Counted from the first letter of the stretch, positions 16,242 through 28,692 are shown. The stretch: DNA of 64,000 bases from Geodermatophilus poikilotrophus (GCF_900111455.1 NZ_FOIE01000006.1:124001-188000); one strand, 5' to 3'. Program-made: numbers and translations. Notes: generated from the letters alone by a model not told the origin.

Positions 16242-16643
16242 CTAGGCGGCGGCCTTCGTCTCCCAGAAGATCTTGTCGATCTCGGCGATGTAGTCGAGCA
16301 GCTTCTGGCCCTCGGCCGGGTCCATGCTGCCCTTGGCGCCGGAGGCGCCGGCCTGCTTGGTCGCCTTGTTGAACAGCTCGTGCAGCTGCGGGTACTTCTC
16401 GAAGTGCGGGGCCTTGAAGTAGTCGGTCCACAGCACCCACAGGTGGTGCTTGACCAGGTCCGCTCGCTGCTCCTTGATCAGGATGGCGCGGGTGCGGAAC
16501 ACCGGGTCCTCGTTGGCCTGGTACTTCTCCTGGAGGGCCTTGACGGACTCCGCCTCGATGCGGGCCTGGGCCGGGTCGTACACGCCGCAGGGGAGGTCGC
16601 AGTGAGCGGTGGCCTCCACGGCGGAGAACATGCGGAAACGCAT
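16242..16643 (-). CDS. sodN: Nickel superoxide dismutase
   Basis: It converts superoxide to oxygen and hydrogen peroxide; a hexameric cytosolic enzyme. The nickel hook HCDLPCGVYDP begins at residue 14, so the 13-residue leader MRFRMFSAVEATA must be removed to free His14 as axial ligand; Cys15 and Cys19 are the thiolate ligands. The rest (for example KHHLWVLWTDYFKAPHFEKY) matches the four-helix bundle, and 133 aa is the usual length. GGAGG precedes ATG 16643. The maturation protease gene is divergent 51 bases away. A strong hairpin follows the stop. Confidence 0.97.
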   Translation of the reverse strand: MRFRMFSAVEATAHCDLPCGVYDPAQARIEAESVKALQEKYQANEDPVFRTRAILIKEQRADLVKHHLWVLWTDYFKAPHFEKYPQLHELFNKATKQAGASGAKGSMDPAEGQKLLDYIAEIDKIFWETKAAA

Positions 16644-16694
16644 GGGCTGAGCCTCCGGTTCTGTGGGGTCGGTTCGTCTGCGACCCTACTCCCG

Positions 16695-17069
16695 GTGAGC
16701 AGCGGGGACACGTCCGGAGCAGGGCGGACGACGGACGTCGAGCCGCTGGTCACGCCCTGGGTGGTGGCGCGGGTGTCCGGTCCGTCGATGACCCCCACGG
16801 TCCGCTCCGGCGACCGGCTGCTGGTGCGCCGGGTCGCCTCCGGGGATCCGGTCGACGAGGGCGCCGTCGTCCTCGCCCGCTTCCCCGCCCGGCCGGAGCT
16901 GCTGGTCGTCAAGCGGGTGCGCCGCCCGGTGCCGGGCGGGCACTGGGTCGAGGGTGACAACCCCCTCGTCACCGACGACAGCCGCGCGTTCGGTCCGGCC
17001 GTCGTCGTCGGTCGGGTGGTCGGCCGGCTGTGGCCGCAACCGGGCCGGCTGCCCGGTCGTCCTGCCTAG
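16695..17069 (+). CDS. sodX: Nickel-type superoxide dismutase maturation protease SodX
   Basis: A small S26 signal-peptidase-like serine protease that trims the SodN leader. The 124-aa product has the catalytic Ser in VSGPSMTPTVRSGDRLLV (about residue 35) and the general-base Lys in LLVVKRVRRP (about 74). The expected strand WVEGDNPLVTDDSRAFGPV follows. No membrane anchor is seen, as expected for a cytosolic substrate. The start GTG 16695 is uncertain; later GTG codons also fit. It is divergent from sodN. Its TAG stop shares the palindrome CTAG (17066-17069) with the stop of the convergent rmlC-like gene. Confidence 0.9.
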   Translation: MSSGDTSGAGRTTDVEPLVTPWVVARVSGPSMTPTVRSGDRLLVRRVASGDPVDEGAVVLARFPARPELLVVKRVRRPVPGGHWVEGDNPLVTDDSRAFGPAVVVGRVVGRLWPQPGRLPGRPA

Positions 17070-17668
17070 CCCGCGCCCAGCTCCGCGTAGCGGGCGCGGC
17101 ACTGCTCGATCGTCGGCAGCAGCCCCTGCGCGCGGGCCTCGGCCAGGGTGGGCGCCTGCTGGTCCTTGGCCGACAGCTCGAACTGGACGTCGTCGGGCCA
17201 CGGCAGGTCGAGCTCCGGGTCCACCGGCGAGACGCCGAATTCCCGGGTCGGGTCGTAGCCGCTGGAGACCAGGTAGGTGACCGAGCTGCCGTCGGCCAGC
17301 GACAGGAAGGCGTGGCCGAGGCCCTCGGCCAGGTACACCGCCCGCGGCTGCTCGCTGTCGAGGACGACCGCGTCGTGCACGCCGAAGGTGGGCGAGCCGT
17401 CCCGGACGTCGACGACGACGTCGAGCACCCGGCCGGCCGGGCAGTAGACGTACTTGGCCTGTCCGGGCGGGACCAGGGCGAAGTGGACGCCGCGCAGCAC
17501 GCCCCGGGCGGAGACGCTGTGGTTGGCCTGGGCCAGCGACAGGCCGTGGCCGACGACGCCGGCCAGCACGTCGGCGCGGTACCACTCCGTGAAGCGGCCA
17601 CGGGCATCGCCGTGCGGCACGAGGTCGAGGACGTAGGCGTCGCCGACGGCGAGCTGGCGCATCTGCAC
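17066..17668 (-). CDS. rmlC: dTDP-4-dehydrorhamnose 3,5-epimerase (RmlC family)
   Basis: It epimerises dTDP-4-keto-6-deoxyglucose at C3 and C5 on the way to dTDP-rhamnose. The 200-aa cupin shows DARGRFTEWYRAD (about 20-32), QANHSVSARGVLRGVHF with the catalytic His (about 62), VLDVVVDVRDGSPTFG (about 81-96) and the distal YLVSSGYDPTREFG. The start GTG 17668 has TACGGT (17680-17675 on this strand) 6 bases upstream, an exact leaderless arrangement. The other rhamnose genes are not nearby, so it could serve another deoxysugar pathway. Confidence 0.92.
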   Translation of the reverse strand: MQMRQLAVGDAYVLDLVPHGDARGRFTEWYRADVLAGVVGHGLSLAQANHSVSARGVLRGVHFALVPPGQAKYVYCPAGRVLDVVVDVRDGSPTFGVHDAVVLDSEQPRAVYLAEGLGHAFLSLADGSSVTYLVSSGYDPTREFGVSPVDPELDLPWPDDVQFELSAKDQQAPTLAEARAQGLLPTIEQCRARYAELGAG

Positions 17669-17789
17669 GCCAGGACCGTAGCCAGCTCCGCCGTGGTGAC
17701 CGGGCGGCGGAGTTCCGCTCGGAGGCCGTATCCCGAGGAGCGGGACGACGGGGGAGTACCGGTCCGTACTGGATTACGCTCCCGGGTCC

Positions 17790-18977
17790 ATGAGCGTCCA
17801 GGAGCACGACGGTACTGCCGACCGCTTCGCCGACGACCCGGCGTTCGCGGTGCACGAGGGCGGCAAGCTCGTCATACGCCCGACCCGGCCGATCGAGACG
17901 ACCGCGGACCTCGCGCTCACCTACACGCCCGGCGTCGCCCGGGTCTCCAGCGCGATAGCCAGCGAGCCGGCCCTGGCCGACCGGTACACCTGGGCACCGC
18001 GGGTGGTCGCGGTCGTCTCCGACGGCACCGCCGTCCTGGGGCTGGGGGACATCGGCCCGGCCGCGGCCCTGCCGGTCATGGAGGGCAAGGCCTGCCTGTT
18101 CAGCGAGTTCGCCGGGCTCTCGTCGGTGCCGGTGGTGCTCTCGACGACCGACGTGGACGCGATCGTGGAGACGGTGGCGGCGATCGCGCCGTCCTTCGGC
18201 GGCATCAACCTCGAGGACATCAGCGCTCCGCGCTGCTTCGAGATCGAGGACCGGCTGCGCGAGCGGCTCGACATCCCGGTCATGCACGACGACCAGCACG
18301 GGACGGCGATCGTCGTCCTGGCCGCGCTGCGCAACGCCGCGCGGGTGGTCGGCCGGGAGCTCGGGTCGCTGCGGGTCGTCGTCTCCGGCGCCGGTGCGGC
18401 CGGGGTCGCCTGCACCAAGATCCTGCTGGGGGCCGGCGTCGGCGACATCGCCGTGGCCGACTCGCGGGGCGTGCTGCACACCGGCCGCGAGGACCTCACG
18501 CCGATCAAGCGCTGGCTCGCCGAGAACACCAACCGGTCCGGCCACGCGGGCACGATGGCCGGCGCGCTGGAGGGTGCCGACGTCTACCTGGGCCTGTCCG
18601 GGGGCTCGGTGCCCGAGTCGGTGATCGCCTCCATGGCGCGCGACTGCATCGTCTTCTCGCTGGCCAACCCGATCCCCGAGGTGGACCCGGAGATGGCGGC
18701 CCGGTACGCGGCCGTCGTCGCCACCGGTCGCAGCGGGGAGCCCAACCAGATCAACAACGTGCTCGCCTTCCCCGGTGTGTTCCGCGGTGCGATCGACGCT
18801 CGTGCCACCGGCATCACCGAGGCGATGAAGCTGGCTGCTGCGACGGCGATCGCCGACGTCGTGGGGGACGAGGTGCGGGCCGACTACGTGGTGCCCAGCC
18901 CGCTGGACCGCCGGGTCGCCGAGGCGGTGGCGACCGCGGTGGCCGCCTGCGCCCGCGAGGAGGGCATCACCCGCTGA
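17790..18977 (+). CDS. NAD(P)-dependent malic enzyme
   Basis: It decarboxylates malate to pyruvate, giving NAD(P)H. The 395-aa chain is the short bacterial form, without a C-terminal phosphotransacetylase domain. Key segments are [14 protein letters not shown] (about 44-57), [19 protein letters not shown], the metal-binding [16 protein letters not shown] (about 142-157), [15 protein letters not shown], and the NAD loop [17 protein letters not shown] (about 194). ATG 17790 follows TACGCT (17775-17780) by 9 bases. An inverted repeat AGTAC-N6-GTACT (17755-17770) just upstream might be an operator. Confidence 0.95.
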   Translation: MSVQEHDGTADRFADDPAFAVHEGGKLVIRPTRPIETTADLALTYTPGVARVSSAIASEPALADRYTWAPRVVAVVSDGTAVLGLGDIGPAAALPVMEGKACLFSEFAGLSSVPVVLSTTDVDAIVETVAAIAPSFGGINLEDISAPRCFEIEDRLRERLDIPVMHDDQHGTAIVVLAALRNAARVVGRELGSLRVVVSGAGAAGVACTKILLGAGVGDIAVADSRGVLHTGREDLTPIKRWLAENTNRSGHAGTMAGALEGADVYLGLSGGSVPESVIASMARDCIVFSLANPIPEVDPEMAARYAAVVATGRSGEPNQINNVLAFPGVFRGAIDARATGITEAMKLAAATAIADVVGDEVRADYVVPSPLDRRVAEAVATAVAACAREEGITR

Positions 18978-19017
18978 GACTGCACTCCCTTCCCCCTCCC
19001 CTCGGGGGCTCGCGCCA

Positions 19018-19078
19018 GGCCCCGTCCAGAGGCCCGCCGCGAGCTCGCGAGGGGTGCGGAGGACGGGGTCCTCCTCCC
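19018..19078 (-). repeat. Family A intergenic hairpin
   Basis: It reads GGCCCCGTCC, then GCCGCGAGCTCGCGA in the loop, then GGAGGACGGGGTCCTCCTCC. The orientation matches the downstream end of the DUF457 gene on this strand. The rest of 18978-19094 shows only polypyrimidine. Confidence 0.7.
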
Positions 19079-19094
19079 TGCGAGGGGGTCGCTC

Positions 19095-19811
19095 TCAGCC
19101 GAGGCGCAGGTCGGCCAGCAGCGGGTCGACCGTCGCGCGGACGTCGGTGTTCAGGTAGACGCAGTACAGGGTCACCAGCACGAACGCCGGCACCAGCACG
19201 ACCTTCTCCAGGGTCGTCCCGGTGCGCAGCGGGGTCAGCGCCAGCCGGGAGCGGCGCAGCAGCCAGAGCACCGGAACCGGCACGCCCTGCGTGGTGAGGG
19301 CGTCCCCGGCGATGTGGGTCAGCACCCCGAGCGCGACCGCCCAGGGCAGCCACGCCGGGCTGGGTGAGTGCGCGAGCAGCAGCCAGGCGCCGGCCCAGGA
19401 GAGCACCAGGTTGCCGACGACGGTGTTCTCCGCCCGTCCCGGGATGACGAAGTGCAGCGCCCGCAGCGCCAACCCGATCGCCAGCGCCATGAGCAGCAGG
19501 CTGGACCAGGAGGCGTGGGCCGCGGCCAGCGCCAGCGCGCCGAAGGCCAGCGGGGCCAGGACGGCGTCGTGGGTGCCCCAGCGGTGGCCCTGGGCCAGCC
19601 GCCCCACGGCGCCGGAGGGGACGTCGGTGAGCGGGCCCCACATGTCCGAGACCGTCGAGCCGCTGTGGTCGAGGTCCGGCAGCATCGCCATGCCGCCGAC
19701 GGCGGCGATCCAGGCGACCTGACCGACGGTGCCCCCGACCGGGGCCCAGGGCAGCGTGGCGGCGCCGGCGGCGAGCCCGGAGAGCGCGTGGGAGTGACCG
19801 AGCACGGACAC
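19095..19811 (-). CDS. Membrane-bound metal-dependent hydrolase (DUF457/YdjM family)
   Basis: A 238-aa integral membrane protein. It begins with the conserved metal-site motif VLGHSHALSG, followed by AMLPDLDHSGSTVSD (about residues 42-56) and RWGTHDAVLAPL (about 77), the spaced His/Asp ligands of this family. About seven hydrophobic segments are present, and GVLTHIAGDALTTQG carries a further His-Asp pair. The physiological reaction is unknown. GTG 19811 is chosen because the family usually starts a few residues before GHSHAL; GTG 19805 is possible. Confidence 0.85.
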   Translation of the reverse strand: MSVLGHSHALSGLAAGAATLPWAPVGGTVGQVAWIAAVGGMAMLPDLDHSGSTVSDMWGPLTDVPSGAVGRLAQGHRWGTHDAVLAPLAFGALALAAAHASWSSLLLMALAIGLALRALHFVIPGRAENTVVGNLVLSWAGAWLLLAHSPSPAWLPWAVALGVLTHIAGDALTTQGVPVPVLWLLRRSRLALTPLRTGTTLEKVVLVPAFVLVTLYCVYLNTDVRATVDPLLADLRLG

Positions 19812-19899
19812 AGCGTGCCTCCGCCGATCCGTACCGCTGCGAAGGCGAGCCATCCGGCGTGTCCCAGCGGGCCGAGTGCGCTCCCAGGGTGATCACGAC

Positions 19900-19947
19900 G
19901 CTGCGGTGGCGACACGCCGATACCCGACGGTGTGTCGCCACCGCAGC
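19900..19947. repeat. Palindromic intergenic element, family B, copy 2
   Basis: Perfect 16-bp arms GCTGCGGTGGCGACAC (19900-19915) and GTGTCGCCACCGCAGC (19932-19947) around a 16-nt spacer, the same spacer length as the copy at 3789-3834. Further out, GTGATCACGACG on the left and TCCATGACCGTCGC on the right extend the similarity to copy 1. Confidence 0.75.
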
Positions 19948-19978
19948 TCCATGACCGTCGCGCTGGGGCGAGGGGAGC

Positions 19979-20164
19979 TCAGCCGTCCAGGTCGTCGTCC
20001 GTGCCGCCGCGGGCCAGCCAGGTGGCCAGCCGCTCGACGGGCACCTCGAAGTCGGGGTGCTGGTCGACGAAGGCCTGCAGCTGGTCGGCCAGCCAGGCGA
20101 GGGTCACCTGCTCCTCGCCCCGCCGGCCGGCCAGCTCCTCCAGGCCCCTGTCAGTGAAGTACAC
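19979..20164 (-). CDS. DUF6104-family small protein next to kgd
   Basis: A 61-aa acidic protein of unknown function found beside Kgd genes in actinobacteria. From GTG 20164 it reads MYFTDRGLEELAGRRG, then EVTLAWLADQL-like and a C-terminal VERLATWLARGG, matching the family's N- and C-terminal consensus. It starts 17 bases after the kgd stop on the same strand and is presumably cotranscribed. It has no membrane segment or catalytic motif. The conserved neighbourhood suggests a link with 2-oxoglutarate metabolism, but that is only inference. Confidence 0.85.
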   Translation of the reverse strand: MYFTDRGLEELAGRRGEEQVTLAWLADQLQAFVDQHPDFEVPVERLATWLARGGTDDDLDG

Positions 20165-20181
20165 GGTCGGTGGAGTTCCCG

Positions 20182-24045
<3,864 letters not shown>

Positions 24046-24131
24046 AGGTCGAGTGCCTTCTTCGTCGTCGGTGCACGTCTCTGGACCGGGGATGGAGTCT
24101 ACGCCCGCACCTGCGGGCTGACCGGGTGTGG

Positions 24132-24190
24132 AACGGCCCCGTCCGGGGTTCCGGCCCGAGGTGGGCGAGGTGCGGGCAGGACGGGGTCCT
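24132..24190 (-). repeat. Family A intergenic hairpin
   Basis: GGCCCCGTCCGGGGTTCCGGC forms one arm, and GCAGGACGGGGTCC the other, ending three bases before the stop of the ankyrin gene. The central part (CCCGAGGTGGGCGAGGTGCG) departs from the usual GCGAGCTCGC loop. The rest of 24046-24193 shows nothing. Confidence 0.6.
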
Positions 24191-24193
24191 CGC

Positions 24194-25003
24194 TCACTCC
24201 GTGGCGCCACGGGACACGAGGAGGTCGGCCAGCGCGTCGTGCGCGGTCGCCTGACCTGCGTCGTCCCGGCGGTTGCGCGCCGCGGCGACCCGGCTGATGT
24301 CCAGGGCGCTGGCGCCGTCGGCGGTGGTGGCGTCGACGTCGGCTCCCGCGTCGAGCAGTTGGCGGACCACCTCGGGCGCGTCGCGGCTCCCGCCGGCGGC
24401 CACCGCGGCGTGCAGCGCGGACCGGCCGGTGTCGGGGTCCCGCCGGTTGACGTCGGCGCCGGCGTCCAGCAGCAGCCGGACCAGTTCCGGCCGGGTGCCG
24501 CCCGCTGCGGCCTGCAGTGCCCCGCCGTCGACGTCGGCGCCGCGGTCCAGCAGCTCCCGGGCTGTGCCGGCCGCGCCGCCGGCCGCGGCGAGGGTCAGCA
24601 GGTCCACCCCGGTCACCGGGTCGCTCAGCGGGGCGCCGCCGTCCAGCGCGCTGCGCAGTCGCCCGACGTCGTCCAGGTAGGCCGCGCTGGCCGCGTCCAC
24701 CGGTGCGCCCAGCTGGCGCAGCAGCGGGACGAGGTCCGGCGCGGACTCCAGCGCCGTGTGCAGCGGGTCCCGGCCGTGCTCGGTCCGGGCCGAGAGGTCG
24801 GCGCCGGCCTCGACCAGCAGCCGCACGACCTCGGCCCGCCCCTCGGCGACCGCCACGTGCAGCGGCGTCCAGCCGCCCTGGCCGCCGCGCTCCACCGTGG
24901 CGGTCAGCAGCCGGGAGGAGTCGTGGACGGCGGCGCGGACGGTCTCGACGTCGCCGTCGGCGATCAGCCGGCCCAGCCGTGGGGCGGTCATGCGCGTGGT
25001 CAT
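24194..25003 (-). CDS. Ankyrin-repeat protein
   Basis: Probably a protein-protein interaction module in the cytoplasm. Within 269 aa at least five ankyrin units are visible: [20 protein letters not shown] (about 44-63), [10 protein letters not shown] (about 75), [20 protein letters not shown] (about 155), [20 protein letters not shown] (about 195) and [12 protein letters not shown] (about 232). Each is followed by the helix cap AGADV. No signal peptide or enzymatic domain is seen. ATG 25003 (MTTRMTAP) is taken as the start; the ATG 12 bases later is an alternative. It lies between kgd and an ABC exporter but shares no obvious role with them. Confidence 0.88.
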   Translation of the reverse strand: MTTRMTAPRLGRLIADGDVETVRAAVHDSSRLLTATVERGGQGGWTPLHVAVAEGRAEVVRLLVEAGADLSARTEHGRDPLHTALESAPDLVPLLRQLGAPVDAASAAYLDDVGRLRSALDGGAPLSDPVTGVDLLTLAAAGGAAGTARELLDRGADVDGGALQAAAGGTRPELVRLLLDAGADVNRRDPDTGRSALHAAVAAGGSRDAPEVVRQLLDAGADVDATTADGASALDISRVAAARNRRDDAGQATAHDALADLLVSRGATE

Positions 25004-25058
25004 GGGGGATCCCCGTTCCGTTCGGGAGGACGGTGCTCCGTGCGCTCGAGCTCTGCCC

Positions 25059-25114
25059 GGCCCCCTGAAGGGCCCCGCCGCGAGCCTGCGAGCGGTGGGG
25101 GGCAGGGGGTCCTC
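25059..25114 (-). repeat. Family A intergenic hairpin next to the permease stop
   Basis: GGCCCCCTGAAGGGCCCCGCC, loop GCGAGCCTGCGAGC, then GGTGGGGGGCAGGGGGTCCTC, ending two bases before the permease stop on this strand. It is nearly the mirror image of the copy at 7355. Confidence 0.8.
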
Positions 25115-25116
25115 TT

Positions 25117-25896
25117 TCAGACGACGTCGCGGCGGACGGCGAGCAGGGTGCCCAGCAGTGCCGCCACCAGACCGTAGCCGAGCAGCAGCAGACCACCCTG
25201 CCAGCGTCCGAGGAGGTCCGGACCCTGGAGGGTCGCGGTCAGTGCCTCGAGGGCACCGCCGGGCAGCCACTTGTAGGCGTCGGCGATCGCGCTGATCTGC
25301 CGCACGATCGCCTCGACCACGAACAGGTACACGAGCCCGCCGACGATCGCGCCCACCTGGTTGCGCACCAGTGCGCCGAGGCCGACCCCGATGACGGTGT
25401 AGACGACCAGGGCCAGACCGCTGTTGGCGAGGACCTGCAGGTTCTCGCCGCTCAGTGCCGGCACCGCACCCCGGGCTCCGGCGGCCACGGCCGCCACGCC
25501 GTAGTTGACGGCCAGCACGACGAGCGCGAAGGGGACCGCGACCAGGGCGTAGGCCGCCAGTTTGGCGATCACCACCCGGCCGCGCCGCGGCGTGGTGAGG
25601 AAGGTCGGCGTGGCCGTGCGGTGCCGGTACTCCTGGGTCATCCCGATGATGCCGAGGATCAGGAACAGCACGGTGACGTTGGCGCCGGTGGCCAGCACGA
25701 GCTGCTCGAACTGCTCCGTGCCGACGGCCGGGAGCCCGCCGGGAGGGCCGCCCTGGCCGCCGCCCGGGGTGCTGCCGGCGAAGGAGGTGAACAGCACCAC
25801 GAACCCGGCCACCAGCACGCAGGCGCCCAGCAGGAGCCCGAGCCAGACGCGGGTGGTGAAGAGCTTGGTCCACTCGGCGCGGACGAGCGCGGTCAC
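25117..25896 (-). CDS. ABC-2 type transporter permease
   Basis: The membrane subunit of an ABC exporter. The 259-aa chain has about six hydrophobic segments: VWLGLLLGACVLVAGFVVLF (about 17-36), NVTVLFLILGIIGMTQEYR (about 76-94), YALVAVPFALVVLAVNYGVA, and three more towards the C-terminus. The TQEYRHRTATPTFLTTPRRG after segment 2 is typical of ABC-2 permeases. The GTG start (25896) overlaps the ATPase stop by 4 bp, so the two are cotranslated. The exported substrate is unknown. Confidence 0.92.
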   Translation of the reverse strand: MTALVRAEWTKLFTTRVWLGLLLGACVLVAGFVVLFTSFAGSTPGGGQGGPPGGLPAVGTEQFEQLVLATGANVTVLFLILGIIGMTQEYRHRTATPTFLTTPRRGRVVIAKLAAYALVAVPFALVVLAVNYGVAAVAAGARGAVPALSGENLQVLANSGLALVVYTVIGVGLGALVRNQVGAIVGGLVYLFVVEAIVRQISAIADAYKWLPGGALEALTATLQGPDLLGRWQGGLLLLGYGLVAALLGTLLAVRRDVV

Positions 25897-26885
25897 CGTC
25901 GGCTCCCCTCGGCTGCGGCGTACTGCTCCTGGCCGGCGGTGAGCCGGAAGTACAGCTCCTCGAGGCCGCTGGTCTCCGCGCGCAGCTCGTGCAGCTCCAC
26001 ACCCGCCCGGAAGGCCTGCGCGCCGACGGCGTCCGGCGTCGTCCCGGTCACCGTCACCCGGCCGTCCTCGCTGGGCGCGACCGTGAAGCCGGCGGCCCCG
26101 AGGACCTCGGTCAGCCGCCCGGCCTCCGGACTGCGCACCAGCACCGCCCCGCTGCCCTGCGCACCGGAGCGCAGCTCGGTGATCGAGCCCTCGCGGACCA
26201 GCCGCCCGGCGCCGACGATCACCACGCGGTCGGCCGTCTGCTCCATCTCGGCGAGCAGGTGGCTGGAGACCAGCACGGTGCGCCCCTCGGTGTGCGCCAG
26301 CTGGCGCAGGAACCCGCGCAGCCAGTGGATGCCCTCGGGGTCCAGTCCGTTGGCCGGCTCGTCGAGCACCAGCACCGCCGGGTCGCCCAGCAGCGCGGTG
26401 GCCAGCGCCAGCCGCTGGCGCATGCCCAGCGAGTAGCCGCCCGCCCGGCGCCGGCCGGCGTCGGCGAGGCCGACCTGGGAGAGCACCTCGTCGGCGCGCG
26501 ACACCGGCAGCCCCGCGGCCCGGCAGTACACCCGCAGGTGGTTGCGCCCGGACCGCGCCGGGTGGAAGGCCGTCTCGAGCACCGCACCGACCGTGCGCAC
26601 CGGCGACGGGAGGTCGGGGTAGGGGGTGCCGTCGAAGGTCGCCGTCCCCGCGTCGGGCTGCTCCAGGCCGAGGGCCATCCGCAGCGTGGTGGTCTTGCCG
26701 GCCCCGTTGGGGCCGAGGAAGCCGGTGATCGACCCCGGCTCGACGGTGAAGCTCAGGTCGTCGACGGCGCGGACGGCGCCGAAGCTCTTGCTGAGGCCGT
26801 GGACCTCGACCCGCACGGGACGACGGTGGGGGCTGCTGCCGGAGTCGATGGCGCTCTCCTCGCGTGGGCCGGGCGACGGCTCCAT
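25893..26885 (-). CDS. ABC transporter ATP-binding protein
   Basis: It powers the permease encoded just downstream. Walker A is GFLGPNGAGKTTTLRMALG, the Q-loop region reads VRTVGAVLETAFHPARSG (non-canonical, without a clear Q), the signature is GGYSLGMRQRLALATALLG, Walker B is VLVLDEPANGLDP and the H-loop is VLVSSHLL. A ~90-residue C-terminal domain follows. The start is unclear: ATG 26885 gives 330 aa with 23 extra N-terminal residues, GTG 26816 gives MRVEVHGLSKSFG directly, and a good GAGGAG stands 6 bases before an ATC codon between them. It probably exports a drug, peptide or lipid. Confidence 0.9.
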   Translation of the reverse strand: MEPSPGPREESAIDSGSSPHRRPVRVEVHGLSKSFGAVRAVDDLSFTVEPGSITGFLGPNGAGKTTTLRMALGLEQPDAGTATFDGTPYPDLPSPVRTVGAVLETAFHPARSGRNHLRVYCRAAGLPVSRADEVLSQVGLADAGRRRAGGYSLGMRQRLALATALLGDPAVLVLDEPANGLDPEGIHWLRGFLRQLAHTEGRTVLVSSHLLAEMEQTADRVVIVGAGRLVREGSITELRSGAQGSGAVLVRSPEAGRLTEVLGAAGFTVAPSEDGRVTVTGTTPDAVGAQAFRAGVELHELRAETSGLEELYFRLTAGQEQYAAAEGSRR

Positions 26886-27068
26886 CCAAGCGCACCGGGC
26901 GGCCGTTCCGGCACCCCGTGGTCCGATCCGGGCGTGTCCGGACGTGGCCCCGGGCACACCGCCTGACCGGCACCTTCGGTAGGTTCCGCGGTCAGGCGGG
27001 CGAGCCGGCCTCCCGGCGAGTCCGAAGCGCCGCCCCGGGCGGCCCAGGAGCGCGAGCGAGGAGGGTCC

Positions 27069-27527
27069 GTGAGCGCCTACCGCACGGTGGTGGTCGGGAC
27101 CGACGGGTCGGAGTCCTCGCTGCGCGCGGTGCGGCGCGCCGGGGCCCTCGCGGGGGCCTGCGAGGCCCGGCTGGTCATCGTCTGCGCGTACCTGCCGCCG
27201 CGGGCCGACGACCGCGAGCACCGCCGTGCGCACGAGCAGCTCGGGGAGGGCGCCACCGAGGTCGTCGGGTCCGCGCCCGCGGAGGACACCGTGCGCGGCG
27301 CCGCCGAGGAGGCCGTCGCCGCCGGTGCGGGCGAGGTCGAGCAGGTCGCCGTCGTCGGCTCGCCGGTCGAGACGCTGCTCGACGTCGTCACCCGGGCGCA
27401 GGCCGACCTGCTGGTCGTGGGCAACCGCGGGCTCAACGGCATCAGGAGCAGGCTGATGGGGTCCGTCCCGGCCGACGTGACCCGCCGCTCGTCGGTCGAC
27501 GTCCTGGTCGTCCACACCACGGGCTGA
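27069..27527 (+). CDS. Universal stress protein (UspA family)
   Basis: A single-domain, ATP-binding Usp protein of 152 aa. The N-terminus TVVVGTDGSESSLRAVRRA starts the fold. The ATP-binding loop G-x2-G-x9-G-S is seen in VVGNRGLNGIRSRLMGSVPA (about 115-134), so it belongs to the ATP-binding rather than the UspA-dimer class. GTG 27069 follows GAGGAGGGTCC. The adenylate cyclase gene begins 33 bases after its stop, so the two probably share a transcript. Some mycobacterial Usp proteins bind cAMP, which makes the pairing noteworthy. Confidence 0.92.
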   Translation: MSAYRTVVVGTDGSESSLRAVRRAGALAGACEARLVIVCAYLPPRADDREHRRAHEQLGEGATEVVGSAPAEDTVRGAAEEAVAAGAGEVEQVAVVGSPVETLLDVVTRAQADLLVVGNRGLNGIRSRLMGSVPADVTRRSSVDVLVVHTTG

Positions 27528-27559
27528 CGACGCTGTCCGACACCCCTCAGGACCCGGAC

Positions 27560-28633
27560 GTGGTGGCGGACGCCGGCGACGCCCACGAGGCGCTGCTGCG
27601 CCTGCTGCTGGAGGGTCCGCGCCGCTACACCCGGCTGCAGATCGCAGCGATGGCCGGGCTGCCCCCCGAGCACACCCGGCGGCTGTGGCGGGCGCTCGGC
27701 TTCCCCGACGCCGCCGACGACGACCCGGTCTTCGCCGACGCCGACGTCCGGGCGCTGGAGCTGCTGCGCGCGCTCATCGACTCCGGGTTCGTCGAGCCGG
27801 GGACGGAGGCCTCGATCGCCCGCGCGATGGCGCAGTCGCTGTCGCGGCTGGCCGACTGGCAGACCGACCTGCTGGCCGACGCCCTGTCCCGCAGCGGGAA
27901 CGACCCCGGGCGGCGCGCCGTCCCGCCGGGGGAGGCGGTGGCCGCCGCGCACCGCCTCTTCCCGCTGCTGCGGGACGTGCAGGACTACGTGTGGCGACGG
28001 CACCTGGCGGCCAACGCCGACCGGCTGCTCACCCCGGCGGCCGCCGTCGACCGGAGGGAGCTCGCCGTCGGCTTCGCCGACCTGGTCGGCTACACCAGCC
28101 GCAGCCGGGGGATGGGCGGGCGGGAGCTCGGCGCGATGGTGGAGGACTTCGAGAGCACCGCCAGCGAGGTCATCGCCCGCCACCACGGCCGGGTGGTCAA
28201 GATGGTGGGGGACGGCGTCCTCTACACCGCCGTCTCCGCGATCGACGCCGTGGAGATCGGGCTGGAGCTGCCCGAGGCCTGGCAGGCCGAGGACCGCCCG
28301 CCGCTGCGGGTGGGCGCCGCCTTCGGCACCGTGCTCACGCACCTGGGCGACGTCTACTCGCCGGTGGTGAACCTGGCCAGCCGGCTCACCTCGATCGCCC
28401 GGCCCGGCACCCTGCTGGTCGACCGGGACCTCGCCCGGCACCTGCGCGGGCTGCCCCGCTACCGGGTGCGGCCGCTGCGCCGGGTGTCGGTGCGCGGCTA
28501 CGACGACCTGCAGCCCTGGCTGGTGCAGCGCCGTCCGGCGGGGGAGGCCGACCTCGCGCTGGAGTCCATGCTCGACGAGATGGCCGACGACGTCCTCGAG
28601 GACGACGACCTGGAGAACGACCTGGAGGACTGA
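27560..28633 (+). CDS. Class III adenylate cyclase with N-terminal regulatory domain (Rv1264-like), paralog 1
   Basis: It makes cAMP. Residues 1-160 form an alpha-helical autoregulatory domain of the type that senses pH in M. tuberculosis Rv1264 (YTRLQIAAMAGLPPEHTRRL, then SLSRLADWQTDLLADAL). The catalytic domain begins at ELAVGFADLVGYTSRSRG with the first metal Asp (about residue 173). It continues with RVVKMVGDGVLY (second Asp, about 217, and a substrate-binding Lys) and PVVNLASRLTSIA, holding the transition-state Asn and Arg (about 270). All are present. GTG 27560 follows AGGA by 7 bases. The C-terminal tail is very acidic (EDDDLENDLED). A paralog is at 62409-63473. Confidence 0.92.
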   Translation: MVADAGDAHEALLRLLLEGPRRYTRLQIAAMAGLPPEHTRRLWRALGFPDAADDDPVFADADVRALELLRALIDSGFVEPGTEASIARAMAQSLSRLADWQTDLLADALSRSGNDPGRRAVPPGEAVAAAHRLFPLLRDVQDYVWRRHLAANADRLLTPAAAVDRRELAVGFADLVGYTSRSRGMGGRELGAMVEDFESTASEVIARHHGRVVKMVGDGVLYTAVSAIDAVEIGLELPEAWQAEDRPPLRVGAAFGTVLTHLGDVYSPVVNLASRLTSIARPGTLLVDRDLARHLRGLPRYRVRPLRRVSVRGYDDLQPWLVQRRPAGEADLALESMLDEMADDVLEDDDLENDLED

Positions 28634-28692
28634 GGACGGACCCCCGGCCGCCCGCCACTCGCGAGCTCGCGGCGGGACCCTGCAGCGGGCCG
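28634..28692 (+). repeat. Family A intergenic hairpin after the adenylate cyclase
   Basis: It begins at the base after the TGA: GGACGGACCCCCGGCCGCCC, loop ACTCGCGAGCTCGC, then GGCGGGACCCTGCAGCGGGCC. The right half is nearly identical to the copy at 7355. Confidence 0.8.

Noticed and set aside
15468-16694. Long N-terminal extension of the sodX frame
   Set aside because: It runs antisense through sodN and the LysE gene and has no similarity; the protease proper begins near 16695.
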